A stretch of DNA of 64,000 nt. It comes from Mycolicibacterium chitae (lineage in GTDB: Bacteria; Actinomycetota; Actinomycetes; Mycobacteriales; Mycobacteriaceae). The notes below the pieces were generated by a model. The model had not been told where the DNA came from, ran no database searches, and saw only the letters and a program-made list of their open reading frames with translations. Each line of letters starts with the position of its first letter. The first letter of the stretch is position 1. Shown in pieces: positions 23,446 through 33,205 of the stretch. Made by a program: the position numbers and the translations under genes. The stretch is from the NCBI RefSeq assembly GCF_900637205.1, contig NZ_LR134355.1:5270001-5334000 (forward strand), read 5' to 3'.

Positions 23446-24303
23446 ATGAAGCTGTCGATCGCCAGTCCCGTCGTCTCGCTACATCCCGGAGCGCACGGGC
23501 CGTGGGAGGTGACCGCGACGATCGACGACCTCGTGCGGGTCGCCGAGACCGCGGATCAACTCGGCTACTACCACCTGACCTGCAGCGAGCACATCGCCCT
23601 GCCCGCCCATGAACTCGCCCGGCGGGGTCCGCGCTACTGGGACCCGCTGGCCACGCTCGGATACCTGGCCGCGCGCACCCGACAGATCCGGCTGGTCCCC
23701 CACGTGCTGGTGTTGCCCTACCATCACCCGCTCGAGATCGCGAAGCGTTACGGCACACTGGATTTGATCAGCAACGGCCGCGTCATCCTCGGGGTCGGCG
23801 TCGGCAGCCTCGAGGAGGAATTCGAACTCATAGAGGCGCCGTTCGACGACCGGGGGCCGCGTTCCGACGACAGCATCCGCGCGCTACGCGCCGCGCTGTC
23901 GCAGCGCACCCCGGCCTACCACGGCGACTACTACGACTTCGAAGGCATGGTCATCGATCCGTGCGCCGTACAACCGCGGGTGCCGATCTGGGTGGGCGGG
24001 CGCACGCTGCGCTCGCTGCGGCGCGCCGTCACCCTCGGCGACGGGTGGACGCCGTTCGCCGTCACCCCGGACACCGCCCGGCAGTGGCTGGATCGGGTCG
24101 AGGCGCCGGCCGACTTCGAGGTGGTGCTGCCTCCCGTCGAGCCGCTGGACCCCGTCAAGGAACCGGCGCGAACCGTGGATGCCCTGGCCGCGACCGTCGC
24201 TGCGGGCGCGACGATCATCTCCGTGGGCCGAGCCCAAGATTCGCTGGCCGAGTACCTCGAATACCTGGCGGCACTCAAGGAGGTCAGCGCCGCGCTCGGG
24301 TGA
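23446..24303 (+). CDS. LLM-class flavin/F420-dependent oxidoreductase
   Basis: A 285-residue luciferase-like TIM-barrel protein. Typical features are AETADQLGYYHLTCSEH (about 33-49), GTLDLISNGRVILGVGVGS (about 104-122) and PIWVGGRTLRSLRRA. In mycobacteria most such enzymes use F420. An AGGAGAAGG stretch lies before ATG 23446. It follows the TetR gene by 67 bp, so it may belong to the same regulon. The substrate is unknown. Confidence 0.88.
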   Translation: MKLSIASPVVSLHPGAHGPWEVTATIDDLVRVAETADQLGYYHLTCSEHIALPAHELARRGPRYWDPLATLGYLAARTRQIRLVPHVLVLPYHHPLEIAKRYGTLDLISNGRVILGVGVGSLEEEFELIEAPFDDRGPRSDDSIRALRAALSQRTPAYHGDYYDFEGMVIDPCAVQPRVPIWVGGRTLRSLRRAVTLGDGWTPFAVTPDTARQWLDRVEAPADFEVVLPPVEPLDPVKEPARTVDALAATVAAGATIISVGRAQDSLAEYLEYLAALKEVSAALG

Positions 24304-24341
24304 GGCAGGGTCAGGTGAGGCGGGGGCCGCCCGGCCTCTGA

Positions 24342-25100
24342 TCAGGCCGGGACGTTGGCCTTGAGCACGTCCAGCGCCGCGGCGCTGAGCCCGGCGAGTT
24401 CGTCGGCCTCGGCGGGATCCAGTGCGTCCGCGAAGATCTCGGCCATCCGCCGGTTGGTGGCCTGCTCGACCTCGGCGTAGCGCTCCTTCTTGTCCGCGCC
24501 GTCGGCGAGGGGCTCGGGCCAGCCGAACATCTTGGTGTACTCGACGCCCCTGTGCAGCATGTGCGCTTCGACCGGGGCGATCCCCGAGACGGTGAGCAGG
24601 TTGAAGTGCACCTCGGCACGCAATTCCCGCAGCACCAGCATGACCTGCAGGGCCCGCGCCGGCGCGTCGTCGGCCAGCGGCATTGCCCGCCAGCCCGCGA
24701 ACATCGGCGTTCCCGCGGTGGCGGCCCTCGCGATCACCTTTTCGCCCAGCGCGGCGATCCGGTCGAGCCCTTGCGCGCCGTTCAGGTACTTGCGGCCAAA
24801 TTCGGCGGTCTGTTCCCAATACTGTTGGGAGGCACCGAGAGCCCCGCGCACCGCGATGCCCTCGTCCCACAGGGCCGCGATGGTGGCCGGTTCGAACACC
24901 GCGAGCACCGCACCGACGGTGGCGCCGCTGGCCTCACCGAGCACCCCGGCGCGGCCGGCGACGTACCCCGCCAGCGGATTCTGATAACCGGCCGCGACGC
25001 TGCCGGCGAAGGTCTCCGGGTGCAGCATGAAGATGCCGACGGCCTCTCCCATCGCCGCCCCCGTGCCGGCGGCCGCGGCCACCATGTCGTTATTACTCAT
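24342..25100 (-). CDS. SCO6745-family protein of unknown function
   Basis: A 252-residue helical protein resembling the actinobacterial SCO6745 family (GTPMFAGWRAMPLADDA, LRELRAEVHFNLL, GIAPVEAHML). It has a helix-turn-helix-like fold but no clear DNA-binding role. GGAGGA precedes ATG 25100. It is 52 bp after the FadE gene pair and on the same strand, so it may serve the same catabolic route. A segment resembling an LLM-linked partner is not evident. Confidence 0.75.
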   Translation of the reverse strand: MSNNDMVAAAAGTGAAMGEAVGIFMLHPETFAGSVAAGYQNPLAGYVAGRAGVLGEASGATVGAVLAVFEPATIAALWDEGIAVRGALGASQQYWEQTAEFGRKYLNGAQGLDRIAALGEKVIARAATAGTPMFAGWRAMPLADDAPARALQVMLVLRELRAEVHFNLLTVSGIAPVEAHMLHRGVEYTKMFGWPEPLADGADKKERYAEVEQATNRRMAEIFADALDPAEADELAGLSAAALDVLKANVPA

Positions 25101-25152
25101 GACAACAAGTCCTCCTGATCGGCGCCACGGGCTTCCGGCGAAATGGTGGGGT

Positions 25153-26259
25153 CTACAGCATGGCGATGTCGTAGTCGCCGACCTGACCGCGCAACACACC
25201 CAACTGATCCTGAGCCGAACCCAGGGTGTTGTCGATCGCGGTGAGCCGTGCCGCATAGTGCGCGATCGGGTACTCGGCGGTGATGCCGATGCCGCCGTGC
25301 AGCTGGATCGACTCCTGGCTGATGTGCCGACCCGAACGGGCGATCTGCAGCTTGGCGCGGGCGGCGATCGTGGGGTCGAGCACCCCGTCGGAAATCGACA
25401 TCGCGGCGTAGAGGTTCATGCTGCGGGCCAGTTCCAGCGAGACGTACATGTCGGCCGCGCGCTGGGTCAGCGTCTGGAAGGTGTTGAGCGTGACGCCGAA
25501 CTGCTTGCGGCTCTTCAGGTATTCCGAAGTCAGCCGCAGCGACTCCTCCATGGCGCCGAACGCCTCGGCGCACAGCGCCGACTGGATGCGCACCAGGGCG
25601 CGCTCGATGGCCGCGGTCGCGTCGGTGGCCGAACCCAGGGCCGTTGCCGGCGCACCGTCCAGGTCGATCTGCGCGCCGCGCAGCCCGTCGAACGTCTGGA
25701 ATCCCTTCTTGCTCACCGCATCCCCGTGCACCAGGAACAGGCCGGTGCCGCCGTCGGGCAGCGCCGCGGTGACCACCAACGTGTCGGCGGTGTCCCCGGC
25801 GAGCACCGGGTTCTTGCGGCCGCTGAGCACCCAGGCGTCACCGTCGGCACGGGCGGTGGTGCTCACCGTGGCGGTGGCGCCGCGCATGCCCGGCTCGGTG
25901 TGCGCGAAGGCCAGCAGCAGCCGGCCCTCGGATACCTCGTCGAGGAGCTGCTTCTGCTCGTCGGTGCCCTGCTCGGCGATGATCGAGCCGGGCGCCAGGG
26001 CCGCGTGCAGCACCGGCTCCGGCGCCAGCCGGCGACCGATCTCGGTGAGCACCAACATGATTTCGAGCTGCCCGGACTCCAAGGGGTCGAAGCCCAGCCC
26101 GAGGATGCCGGTCTCGGCCAGCTGCCCCCACACCTGGCGGCTCCAACCCAGGTCGGTCTCGATGACCTGATTGCGCCGCTCGGCGTCGTAGTGGTGCGCC
26201 AGCAGATCCCGGGTGGTGTCGCGCAGCAGTTCCTGCTCGTCGCTGAGTTGAAAGTCCAT
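25153..26259 (-). CDS. Acyl-CoA dehydrogenase FadE, subunit lacking the usual catalytic Glu
   Basis: A 368-residue acyl-CoA dehydrogenase-fold protein: N-terminal helical domain, mid-domain beta strands (LLLAFAHTEPGMRGATA), and C-terminal helices with SLQESIQLHGGIGIT-like FAD contacts (SQESIQLHGGIG). The helix-G position that carries Glu in its neighbour reads RALVRIQSALCAEAFGAM, without an aligned catalytic Glu. It starts 8 bp after the second FadE gene. Mycobacterial steroid FadE enzymes are often alpha2beta2 heterotetramers, with active sites on one subunit type, which fits this pair. Confidence 0.88.
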   Translation of the reverse strand: MDFQLSDEQELLRDTTRDLLAHHYDAERRNQVIETDLGWSRQVWGQLAETGILGLGFDPLESGQLEIMLVLTEIGRRLAPEPVLHAALAPGSIIAEQGTDEQKQLLDEVSEGRLLLAFAHTEPGMRGATATVSTTARADGDAWVLSGRKNPVLAGDTADTLVVTAALPDGGTGLFLVHGDAVSKKGFQTFDGLRGAQIDLDGAPATALGSATDATAAIERALVRIQSALCAEAFGAMEESLRLTSEYLKSRKQFGVTLNTFQTLTQRAADMYVSLELARSMNLYAAMSISDGVLDPTIAARAKLQIARSGRHISQESIQLHGGIGITAEYPIAHYAARLTAIDNTLGSAQDQLGVLRGQVGDYDIAML

Positions 26260-26267
26260 GTGTTAAC

Positions 26268-27425
<1,158 letters not shown>

Positions 27426-27506
27426 GGCACCAGGTTAGCCGACCGGTTGGTTGGGAGCCTCGAGAGTCGCCATTTTGGCCCGTTCAGCGGGAGGTCGGTC
27501 GGCGGC

Positions 27507-28583
27507 TCAGGCGACGAAGTCGTCCCAGTTCGTCGCCAGGTAGTCGAGGAACCGCGGGCCGACCGACTCCGCCTCCAGATGCTCCCGGGACACCGGCAAC
27601 GCGGTCGCCCGATACGCGGGGTCGGCCAGTGCCTGGCGCGCGAAGTCGTGGTGCAGGATCGCGGCCTTGCCGATCAGCACGAAGTCGGCGCCGCTGTCCA
27701 GGCAGCTCTGGGCCGACGCGACATCGGTGATCTTGCCCGCCACACCCACCCGGGTGGCCCCGCGCGGCAGGTCCATGAACACGTCGACGAGACGGCGGCC
27801 GCGGTGGGCCTCCTCGTAGGGCTCCTTGAACGCGTCCCACAGCGACAGGTCGAGGTAGTCCAGGTGCCCGTCGGCCAGGACGTCGCCGGCCAGGGTGCGT
27901 GCCTCGTCGAGCACGATCCCGTAGCGCTCCGGCGAAAGACGCAGGCCGAGTTGGAAGTTGGCGACGGTGGCGGCGCGGATGCCGGCGATGATCTCGTGGA
28001 TGATGCGGAACCGGTTGTCGGCCGACCCGCCGTAGCGGTCGGTGCGGTGGTTGCGGCGGGTGTCGAGGAACTGGGCCAGCAGATAGCCGTGGGCGCCGTG
28101 GATCTCGGCGCCGTCGAAGCCGGCCTTCTCCGCGCGGACGGCCGCGTCGACGAAGTCCTGGACCACCTGTTCGACCTGCGCCGTCGTCAGCGCGACGGCG
28201 CCCTTGTCCGGGTCGTCCCACGGCGCCACCACCGGCAGACCGGTCAGCCGCGTCTCGGCGCGGCGGCCGCCGTGCTGCAACTGCACCGATGACACGGCGC
28301 CGGCGGCCCGCAGCCCCGCAGCCAGCCTGCTCAGGCCGGGCAGGTGCCGGTCGTCGCTGATGCCCAATTGTCCGTCGAAGGCCTGCCCGGCCTGGCTGAC
28401 GTGCGCCGCGCACGTCATCACCATCGCGAAGCCGCCCTCGGCGCGACGGACCAGCCAGCGGTACTCGTCGTCGTGCAGCGACCCGTCGTCGTTGCTCTGC
28501 ATGTTGGTCAGCGGCGCCAACGCCAGTCGGTTGCGCCACGCGGGCCCGCGGGCGAAGTCCAACGGGGCGGACAGGTCGGTCAT
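27507..28583 (-). CDS. Old yellow enzyme-family NADH:flavin oxidoreductase
   Basis: A 358-residue FMN TIM barrel of the OYE family. It shows NRLALAPLTNMQSNDDG (about 18-34), SVQLQHGGRR (about 94-103), and the EIHGAHGYLLAQFL motif (about 157-170) followed by NHRTDRYGGS. Such enzymes reduce activated C=C bonds, including 2,4-dienoyl-CoA and enones. It is upstream of the FadE pair on the same strand, with 81 bp between, so it may take part in the same pathway. Confidence 0.9.
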   Translation of the reverse strand: MTDLSAPLDFARGPAWRNRLALAPLTNMQSNDDGSLHDDEYRWLVRRAEGGFAMVMTCAAHVSQAGQAFDGQLGISDDRHLPGLSRLAAGLRAAGAVSSVQLQHGGRRAETRLTGLPVVAPWDDPDKGAVALTTAQVEQVVQDFVDAAVRAEKAGFDGAEIHGAHGYLLAQFLDTRRNHRTDRYGGSADNRFRIIHEIIAGIRAATVANFQLGLRLSPERYGIVLDEARTLAGDVLADGHLDYLDLSLWDAFKEPYEEAHRGRRLVDVFMDLPRGATRVGVAGKITDVASAQSCLDSGADFVLIGKAAILHHDFARQALADPAYRATALPVSREHLEAESVGPRFLDYLATNWDDFVA

Positions 28584-28623
28584 CGGGGTTCTCCAGGCAG
28601 GCGGGGCGAGGTCGTCGGTCAGG

Positions 28624-30281
28624 CTACCGCTCGGTGACGGCGCCGTTCTCGACGCGCCACGACCGGTCCAGCCGGATGTTCTGCAGCATCCGGCGGTCGT
28701 GGGTCACCAGCAGCAGCGCCCCGTCGTAGCTGTCGAGAGCCTGCTCGAGTTGTTCGATGGCGGGCAGTCGAGGTGGTTGGTGGGCTCGTCGAGCACCAGC
28801 ACGTTGGTGCCGCGCGCCTGCAGCAGCGCCAGCCCGGCCCGGGTCCGCTCCCCCGGCGACAGGTCGTCGACCGCGCGTTCCACGTGGTCGGCACCCAGGC
28901 CGAACTTCGCGAGCAGGGTGCGCACGTCGGCGGTCGGCCAATCGGGCACGCGCTGTTCGAACCGGTCGACCAGTCGTTCCGATCCGGTGAATTCGGCTCG
29001 GGCCTGGTCGATCTCGCCGATGGCGACGCTGGACCCGATACTGGCGCGGCCCTCGTCGGGTTGCCGACGGCCGAGCAGCAGCCGCAGCAGCGTCGACTTG
29101 CCCGCGCCGTTGGGACCGGTGATGCCGATCCGCTCACCCGCGGCCACCTGCAGCGACACCGGGCCCAGGACGAAATCGCCCTGCCGCACAACGGCGTTGT
29201 CGAGGGTGGCCACCACCGAGCTGGATCGGGGCGCTGCGCCGATGGTGAACTGCAGCGTCCATTCCTTGCGCGGTTCGACGACTTCCTCCAGCCGCGCGAT
29301 CCGGCTCTCCATCTGCCGCACCTTCTGGGCCTGCTTCTCGCTGGATTCGGTGGCCGCGCGGCGGCGGATCTTGTCGTTGTCGGGGGCCTTGCGGATGGCG
29401 TTGCGGACGCCCTGGCTGGACCACTCGCGCTGGGTGCGGGCGCGGGCCACCAGGTCGGCCTTCCTCTCGGCGAACTCCTCGTATTCCTCGCGGCGGTGCC
29501 GCCGCGCCACCTCGCGCTCCTCGAGATAGCTTTCGTAGCCGCCGCCGTAGACCGTGGTGGTGTTCTGCGCCAGGTCGAGTTCCAGCACGCGAGTGACGGT
29601 GCGCGCCAGGAACTCCCGGTCGTGGCTGACCAGCACCACCGGACCCCGGAGTTCACCGACGAAGCGTTCCAGGCGCTCCAGGCCGTCGAGGTCCAGGTCG
29701 TTGGTGGGTTCGTCGAGCAGCACGATGTCGAAGCGCGACACCAGCAAGGCCGCCAGCCCGACCCGCGCTGCCTGCCCGCCGGACAGCGCGGTCATCTCGG
29801 TGGTGTCCGGGCGCACCGCGTCGGTGTCGAGGCCGAGGTCGGCCAGCACTGCCGGCAGCCGCTCGTCGAGGTCGGCGGCGCCGGTGGCCAACCAGTGGTC
29901 CAGCGCCACCGCGTAGGCCTCGGCCGGATCGGGTTGTCCGGGCGCCGGATCCGCCAACGCCGCGGCGGCGGCCTCCATGGCCGCGGTCGCCTGGGTGCAG
30001 CCGGCGCGCCGCGCGATGTAGGCCGCGGTCGTCTCCCCGGGGATCCGCTCGTGCTCCTGGGGCAACCAGCCCACGAACGCGTCGGCCGGAGCGACGCTGA
30101 CCGTCCCGGCCAGAGGTTCGAGTTCGCCGGCCAGGATCCGCAGCAGCGTGCTCTTGCCGGCGCCGTTGGCCCCGACCACCCCGACCACGTCCCCCGGGGC
30201 CACGGTCAGGTCAACGCCCTCGAACAGCGTCCGGTGGGCGAACCCGCCGGCCACGTCTTTGGCGACAAGGGTTGCGGTCAT
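28624..30281 (-). pseudogene. ABC-F family ATPase, broken by an apparent 1-base deletion
   Basis: Two ABC ATPase modules without membrane segments. Module 1 has Walker A GANGAGKST, signature LSGGQAARV and Walker B VLLDEPTNDLD; module 2 has GPNGAGKST, LSPGERTRAG and LVLDEPTNHLD. ABC-F proteins act on ribosomes in translation or antibiotic resistance. Immediately after the second Walker B the frame shifts near 28767: one C is missing between GAC and TGCCC on the coding strand. The expected end (LPAIEQLEQALDSYDGALL...VTHDRRM) is intact in the next frame to a TAG at 28624. The unshifted frame stops at 28704. Sequencing error and a real loss of the last 40 residues are both possible. Confidence 0.85.
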
Positions 30282-30332
30282 GGCCTCATCGTCGCACCAC
30301 CACGATGCGTCCGACCGACCGGAGGCGGGCGC

Positions 30333-30791
30333 TTACTTCGGCGGCGGGAAACCGCCGGTGGCGACGGGACCCCACCGCGTCGGGGTGAGCCTGATCAGGC
30401 ACTTGCCCTGGTCGCGCATCGCCTGGCGGTACTCGTCCCAGTCCGAGTGCTCGCCGGCGACCGCGCGGAAGTAGTCGACGAGCGGTTCAACGGCGTCGGG
30501 CAGCGTGATGACTTCCGCGTCGCCGTCGACCTGCACGTAGGGGCCGTTGAACTCATCGGAGAGCACCACCACGCTGGCCTGCGGACGCCGGCCGATGTTG
30601 ACCGACTTGGCCCGCTGCGGATAGCTGGCGATGACGATCCGTCCCTGATCATCCACGCCCGCGGTCACCGGGGAACTCTGCGGCGACCCGTCGGCCCGGA
30701 ACGTCGTCAGGATCATCTTGTGCCGGGGCCGGACGAACTCGAGAAGTTCCGCACGTTCGACGTGGTCCGCGGTCGCATACTTCTTGCTCAT
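30333..30791 (-). CDS. PPOX-class F420/flavin-dependent oxidoreductase
   Basis: A 152-residue split-barrel protein of the pyridoxamine 5'-phosphate oxidase-like group. Features are KMILTTFRADGSPQSSPVTAG (cofactor-binding strands), RAKSVNIGRRPQ and SVVVLSDEFNGPYVQVDG. Mycobacterial relatives bind F420 and reduce small molecules. GAGAGG precedes ATG 30791. It stands between the ABC-F gene and a GAP-family gene, with no clear operon partner. Confidence 0.87.
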   Translation of the reverse strand: MSKKYATADHVERAELLEFVRPRHKMILTTFRADGSPQSSPVTAGVDDQGRIVIASYPQRAKSVNIGRRPQASVVVLSDEFNGPYVQVDGDAEVITLPDAVEPLVDYFRAVAGEHSDWDEYRQAMRDQGKCLIRLTPTRWGPVATGGFPPPK

Positions 30792-30863
30792 CGTGCGCCT
30801 CTCAGCTTCGAAGTCGGTGTCCCCCGCCCCAGGAACCCTACTGGCGCGCAACGATCTCCGTCG

Positions 30864-31538
30864 TCAGAACCCGCGCAGCGCGGCGACCAGTAGTGCCAGG
30901 CCTACGACCAGCAACACGATCGAGGTCACGAGGTTGCGCCGGCGCTGGATCCACAGCTTGAGCCGGGCCAACGCGGGATCGATCCGCGCCCCGAACAGCA
31001 TGTAGGCCAGTACCGGCGCGGTGACGGTGCAACTGGCCAGCACCGTGTAGAACGCGATGGCCGCCGCCGCGGCGACCCCGCTGACGACGGTGGCCCCGAT
31101 CATGACTCCCGCGGCCCCGTTGGCGGCCATCATCTTGGGGTTCGCCACCACGAAGACGGCGCCGATCGCGGCGGCCCCCAGCCAGCCGAGTCGGGCGATC
31201 CTGGCCTCCCACCGCGGCTGCGCGCCGACGTGATCCCGGCGCAGCCACAGCACGGCCCCGAGCGCGACGCACACCGCGCCGAAGATCCCCAGCAACCAGG
31301 TGGTGGCGGCGGGGTTCGGTTCGGCGAACCGGTCGGCCAACCGGGGCACCTGCAGGAATACCGCGGTCGCGGCCGCCAGGGCGACCAGCCGCCCGAGCAG
31401 GAAGGCCAGGCTCGCCGGGCGGGGCCGGTCATTGTGCAGCAGCAGGACCAGCACCGCGACGATCGACACCGGTGACAGCGCGACCACCATGGCCGGGGCC
31501 GTCAGCTGACCGAACAGCGCCGCGGACAGACCCGACAT
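30864..31538 (-). CDS. GAP-family (Sap-like) membrane protein
   Basis: A 224-residue protein with six predicted membrane helices, LSPVSIVAVLVLLLHNDRPR and VVANPKMMAANGAAG near the helix starts. This matches the GAP/Sap group, whose M. tuberculosis members help move glycolipids (sulfolipid, GPL) across the membrane. Its cargo here is unknown, as no glycolipid gene is near. Its start is 3 bp from the next SDR stop, so the two are probably co-transcribed. Confidence 0.8.
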   Translation of the reverse strand: MSGLSAALFGQLTAPAMVVALSPVSIVAVLVLLLHNDRPRPASLAFLLGRLVALAAATAVFLQVPRLADRFAEPNPAATTWLLGIFGAVCVALGAVLWLRRDHVGAQPRWEARIARLGWLGAAAIGAVFVVANPKMMAANGAAGVMIGATVVSGVAAAAAIAFYTVLASCTVTAPVLAYMLFGARIDPALARLKLWIQRRRNLVTSIVLLVVGLALLVAALRGF

Positions 31539-31541
31539 CCG

Positions 31542-32300
31542 TCAGTGCGGGTCGCTGGCGTTGAGGACGGCCAGCGCCTGCTCGTACTCCCCGCGGACCT
31601 CGCTGTGCCGCAGGAACTTCACCCGCTCGACGAGGATCTCGTGCGCGTCCGGTTCGGCTTCGAGGAGCGCGATGACCTCGTCGATGAATTCCTGCAGGGG
31701 CATTCCGTGCTCGTTGTCCTCGTGCCCCGGCATCAGCGGCGTGCGCACCGACGGCGGCACCAGTTCGATGACCTGCACGCTGGTATCGGCCAGTTGCAGG
31801 CGCAGCGATTCGCTGAGCATGTGGATCGCGGCCTTGGATGCGTTGTAGGTCGGGGTGACCCGCAGCGGCGTGAACGCCAGGCCGGAGGACACCGTGACGA
31901 TGGCCGAATCCGGCTGTGCCTGAAGGTGTTCGACGAACGCGGCGATCAGCCGGATGGGTCCGAGCACGTTGGTGGTGATGATCGACTCGGCGGTGTCGAG
32001 GAAGTCGGAGCGCCGATGCCAGTCCTCGGTCTGCATGATGCCGGCCATCGCGATCACCACGTTGAGGTCGGGATGCTCGGCCAGCACCTGCTTCGCGGCG
32101 CGGTCGATGCTGGCGGGGTCGGCGGTGTCGATGGTGACCGCGCCCAGCCCCGGATGTTCGGCGGTGAGCCGGTCCAGTTCTGCGCTGCGGCGACCACCCA
32201 GGATCACCGTGTTGCCCTTGTCCTTCAAGGCCAGTGCCAGGGCCAACCCGATACCGCTGGTGGAGCCCGGGATGAAGATGGTGTTGCCCGAAATTTTCAT
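31542..32300 (-). CDS. DltE-like short-chain dehydrogenase
   Basis: A 252-residue SDR. The NAD(P) loop is PGSTSGIGLAL near 10-20, MAG replaces NNAG, and the active site has VSSGLAF and YNASK (about 155). The group resembles DltE-type SDRs whose substrates are mostly unknown. ATG 32300 is preceded by AGGGG. It lies directly upstream of the GAP-family gene and is divergent from the SDR/MFS pair. Confidence 0.88.
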   Translation of the reverse strand: MKISGNTIFIPGSTSGIGLALALALKDKGNTVILGGRRSAELDRLTAEHPGLGAVTIDTADPASIDRAAKQVLAEHPDLNVVIAMAGIMQTEDWHRRSDFLDTAESIITTNVLGPIRLIAAFVEHLQAQPDSAIVTVSSGLAFTPLRVTPTYNASKAAIHMLSESLRLQLADTSVQVIELVPPSVRTPLMPGHEDNEHGMPLQEFIDEVIALLEAEPDAHEILVERVKFLRHSEVRGEYEQALAVLNASDPH

Positions 32301-32443
32301 GCTGCCCCTACGGCCGGCCGGCGTGTTGCCCAGTGAGAGTAACGCCGCCGGCGCCGGTCCGCTGAGCGTTTCTCGGCCGGTGCTTCGGGTACTCCGCACC
32401 AAGACCGTGCCCGACGGCCCGCTCAACGATGAGGAGTCATGCC

Positions 32444-33205
32444 ATGCCACAGCGCGTTCTGATCACCGCCGGTGCGGGCGGGATCGGCCTGGTCATCGCC
32501 CGGACATTCGCCGCCGAGGGCGCCAAAGTCCACATCGCCGACATCGACGCCCAGGCCGTCGAGACCGCGCTGGCCGACAATCCGGGCTTCACGGCGTCGG
32601 TGGGTGATGTCAGTTCGGCCGCCGACGTCGACGCGATGATGGCCGATGTCCAGTCCCACCTGGGCGGCCTCGACGTGCTGGTCAGCAACGCCGGCATCGC
32701 CGGACCGACCGCCCCGGTCGAGGAGTACGACCCCAAGGCCTGGGCCGCCGTCGTCAACGTCAACCTGAACGGATCCTTCGAAGTGGTCCGCAAGGCCGTG
32801 CCGCTGCTGAAGGCCAACGACCGCGGATCGATCGTCGTCATGTCGTCACTGGCGGGGCGCTTCGGTTATCCCAACCGCATCGGCTACTCCACCACCAAGT
32901 GGGGGTTGGTCGGCTTCACCAAGACGCTGTCGCTGGAGTTGGGCCCGCACAACATCACCGTCAACTCAATCCACCCGGGCGGCGTCAAAGGCCCCCGGCT
33001 GGACAAGGTGTTCGAAGGCCGCGCCGAGGTCTCCGGCCGCACCGTCGAGGAGGAGCGGGAGAGCGCCCTGGCCAATCAGGCCATCAAGGAGTTCACCGGC
33101 CCCGAGGACATCGCCGCCCTGGCGGTCTTCCTGACCAGCCCGGCCGCGCGCACCATCTCGGGTCAGCAGTTCAGCATCGACGGCGATTCCAAAGCGGCCC
33201 AATGA
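32444..33205 (+). CDS. Short-chain dehydrogenase coupled to an MFS transporter
   Basis: A 253-residue SDR with GAGGIGLVIA near 8-17 (a variant of TGxxxGxG starting ITAGAGG), SNAGIAG, MSSLAGRFG and the YSTTK active site near 147. GAGGAG precedes ATG 32444 by 7 bases. Its TGA overlaps the MFS gene ATG (ATGA), so oxidation or reduction and transport are probably of one compound or its product. Confidence 0.9.
   Translation: MPQRVLITAGAGGIGLVIARTFAAEGAKVHIADIDAQAVETALADNPGFTASVGDVSSAADVDAMMADVQSHLGGLDVLVSNAGIAGPTAPVEEYDPKAWAAVVNVNLNGSFEVVRKAVPLLKANDRGSIVVMSSLAGRFGYPNRIGYSTTKWGLVGFTKTLSLELGPHNITVNSIHPGGVKGPRLDKVFEGRAEVSGRTVEEERESALANQAIKEFTGPEDIAALAVFLTSPAARTISGQQFSIDGDSKAAQ

Noticed and set aside
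28704..30281. Programmed frameshift in the ABC-F gene
   Set aside because: There is no slippery heptamer or following stimulatory structure, and one missing base in a short run explains it better.
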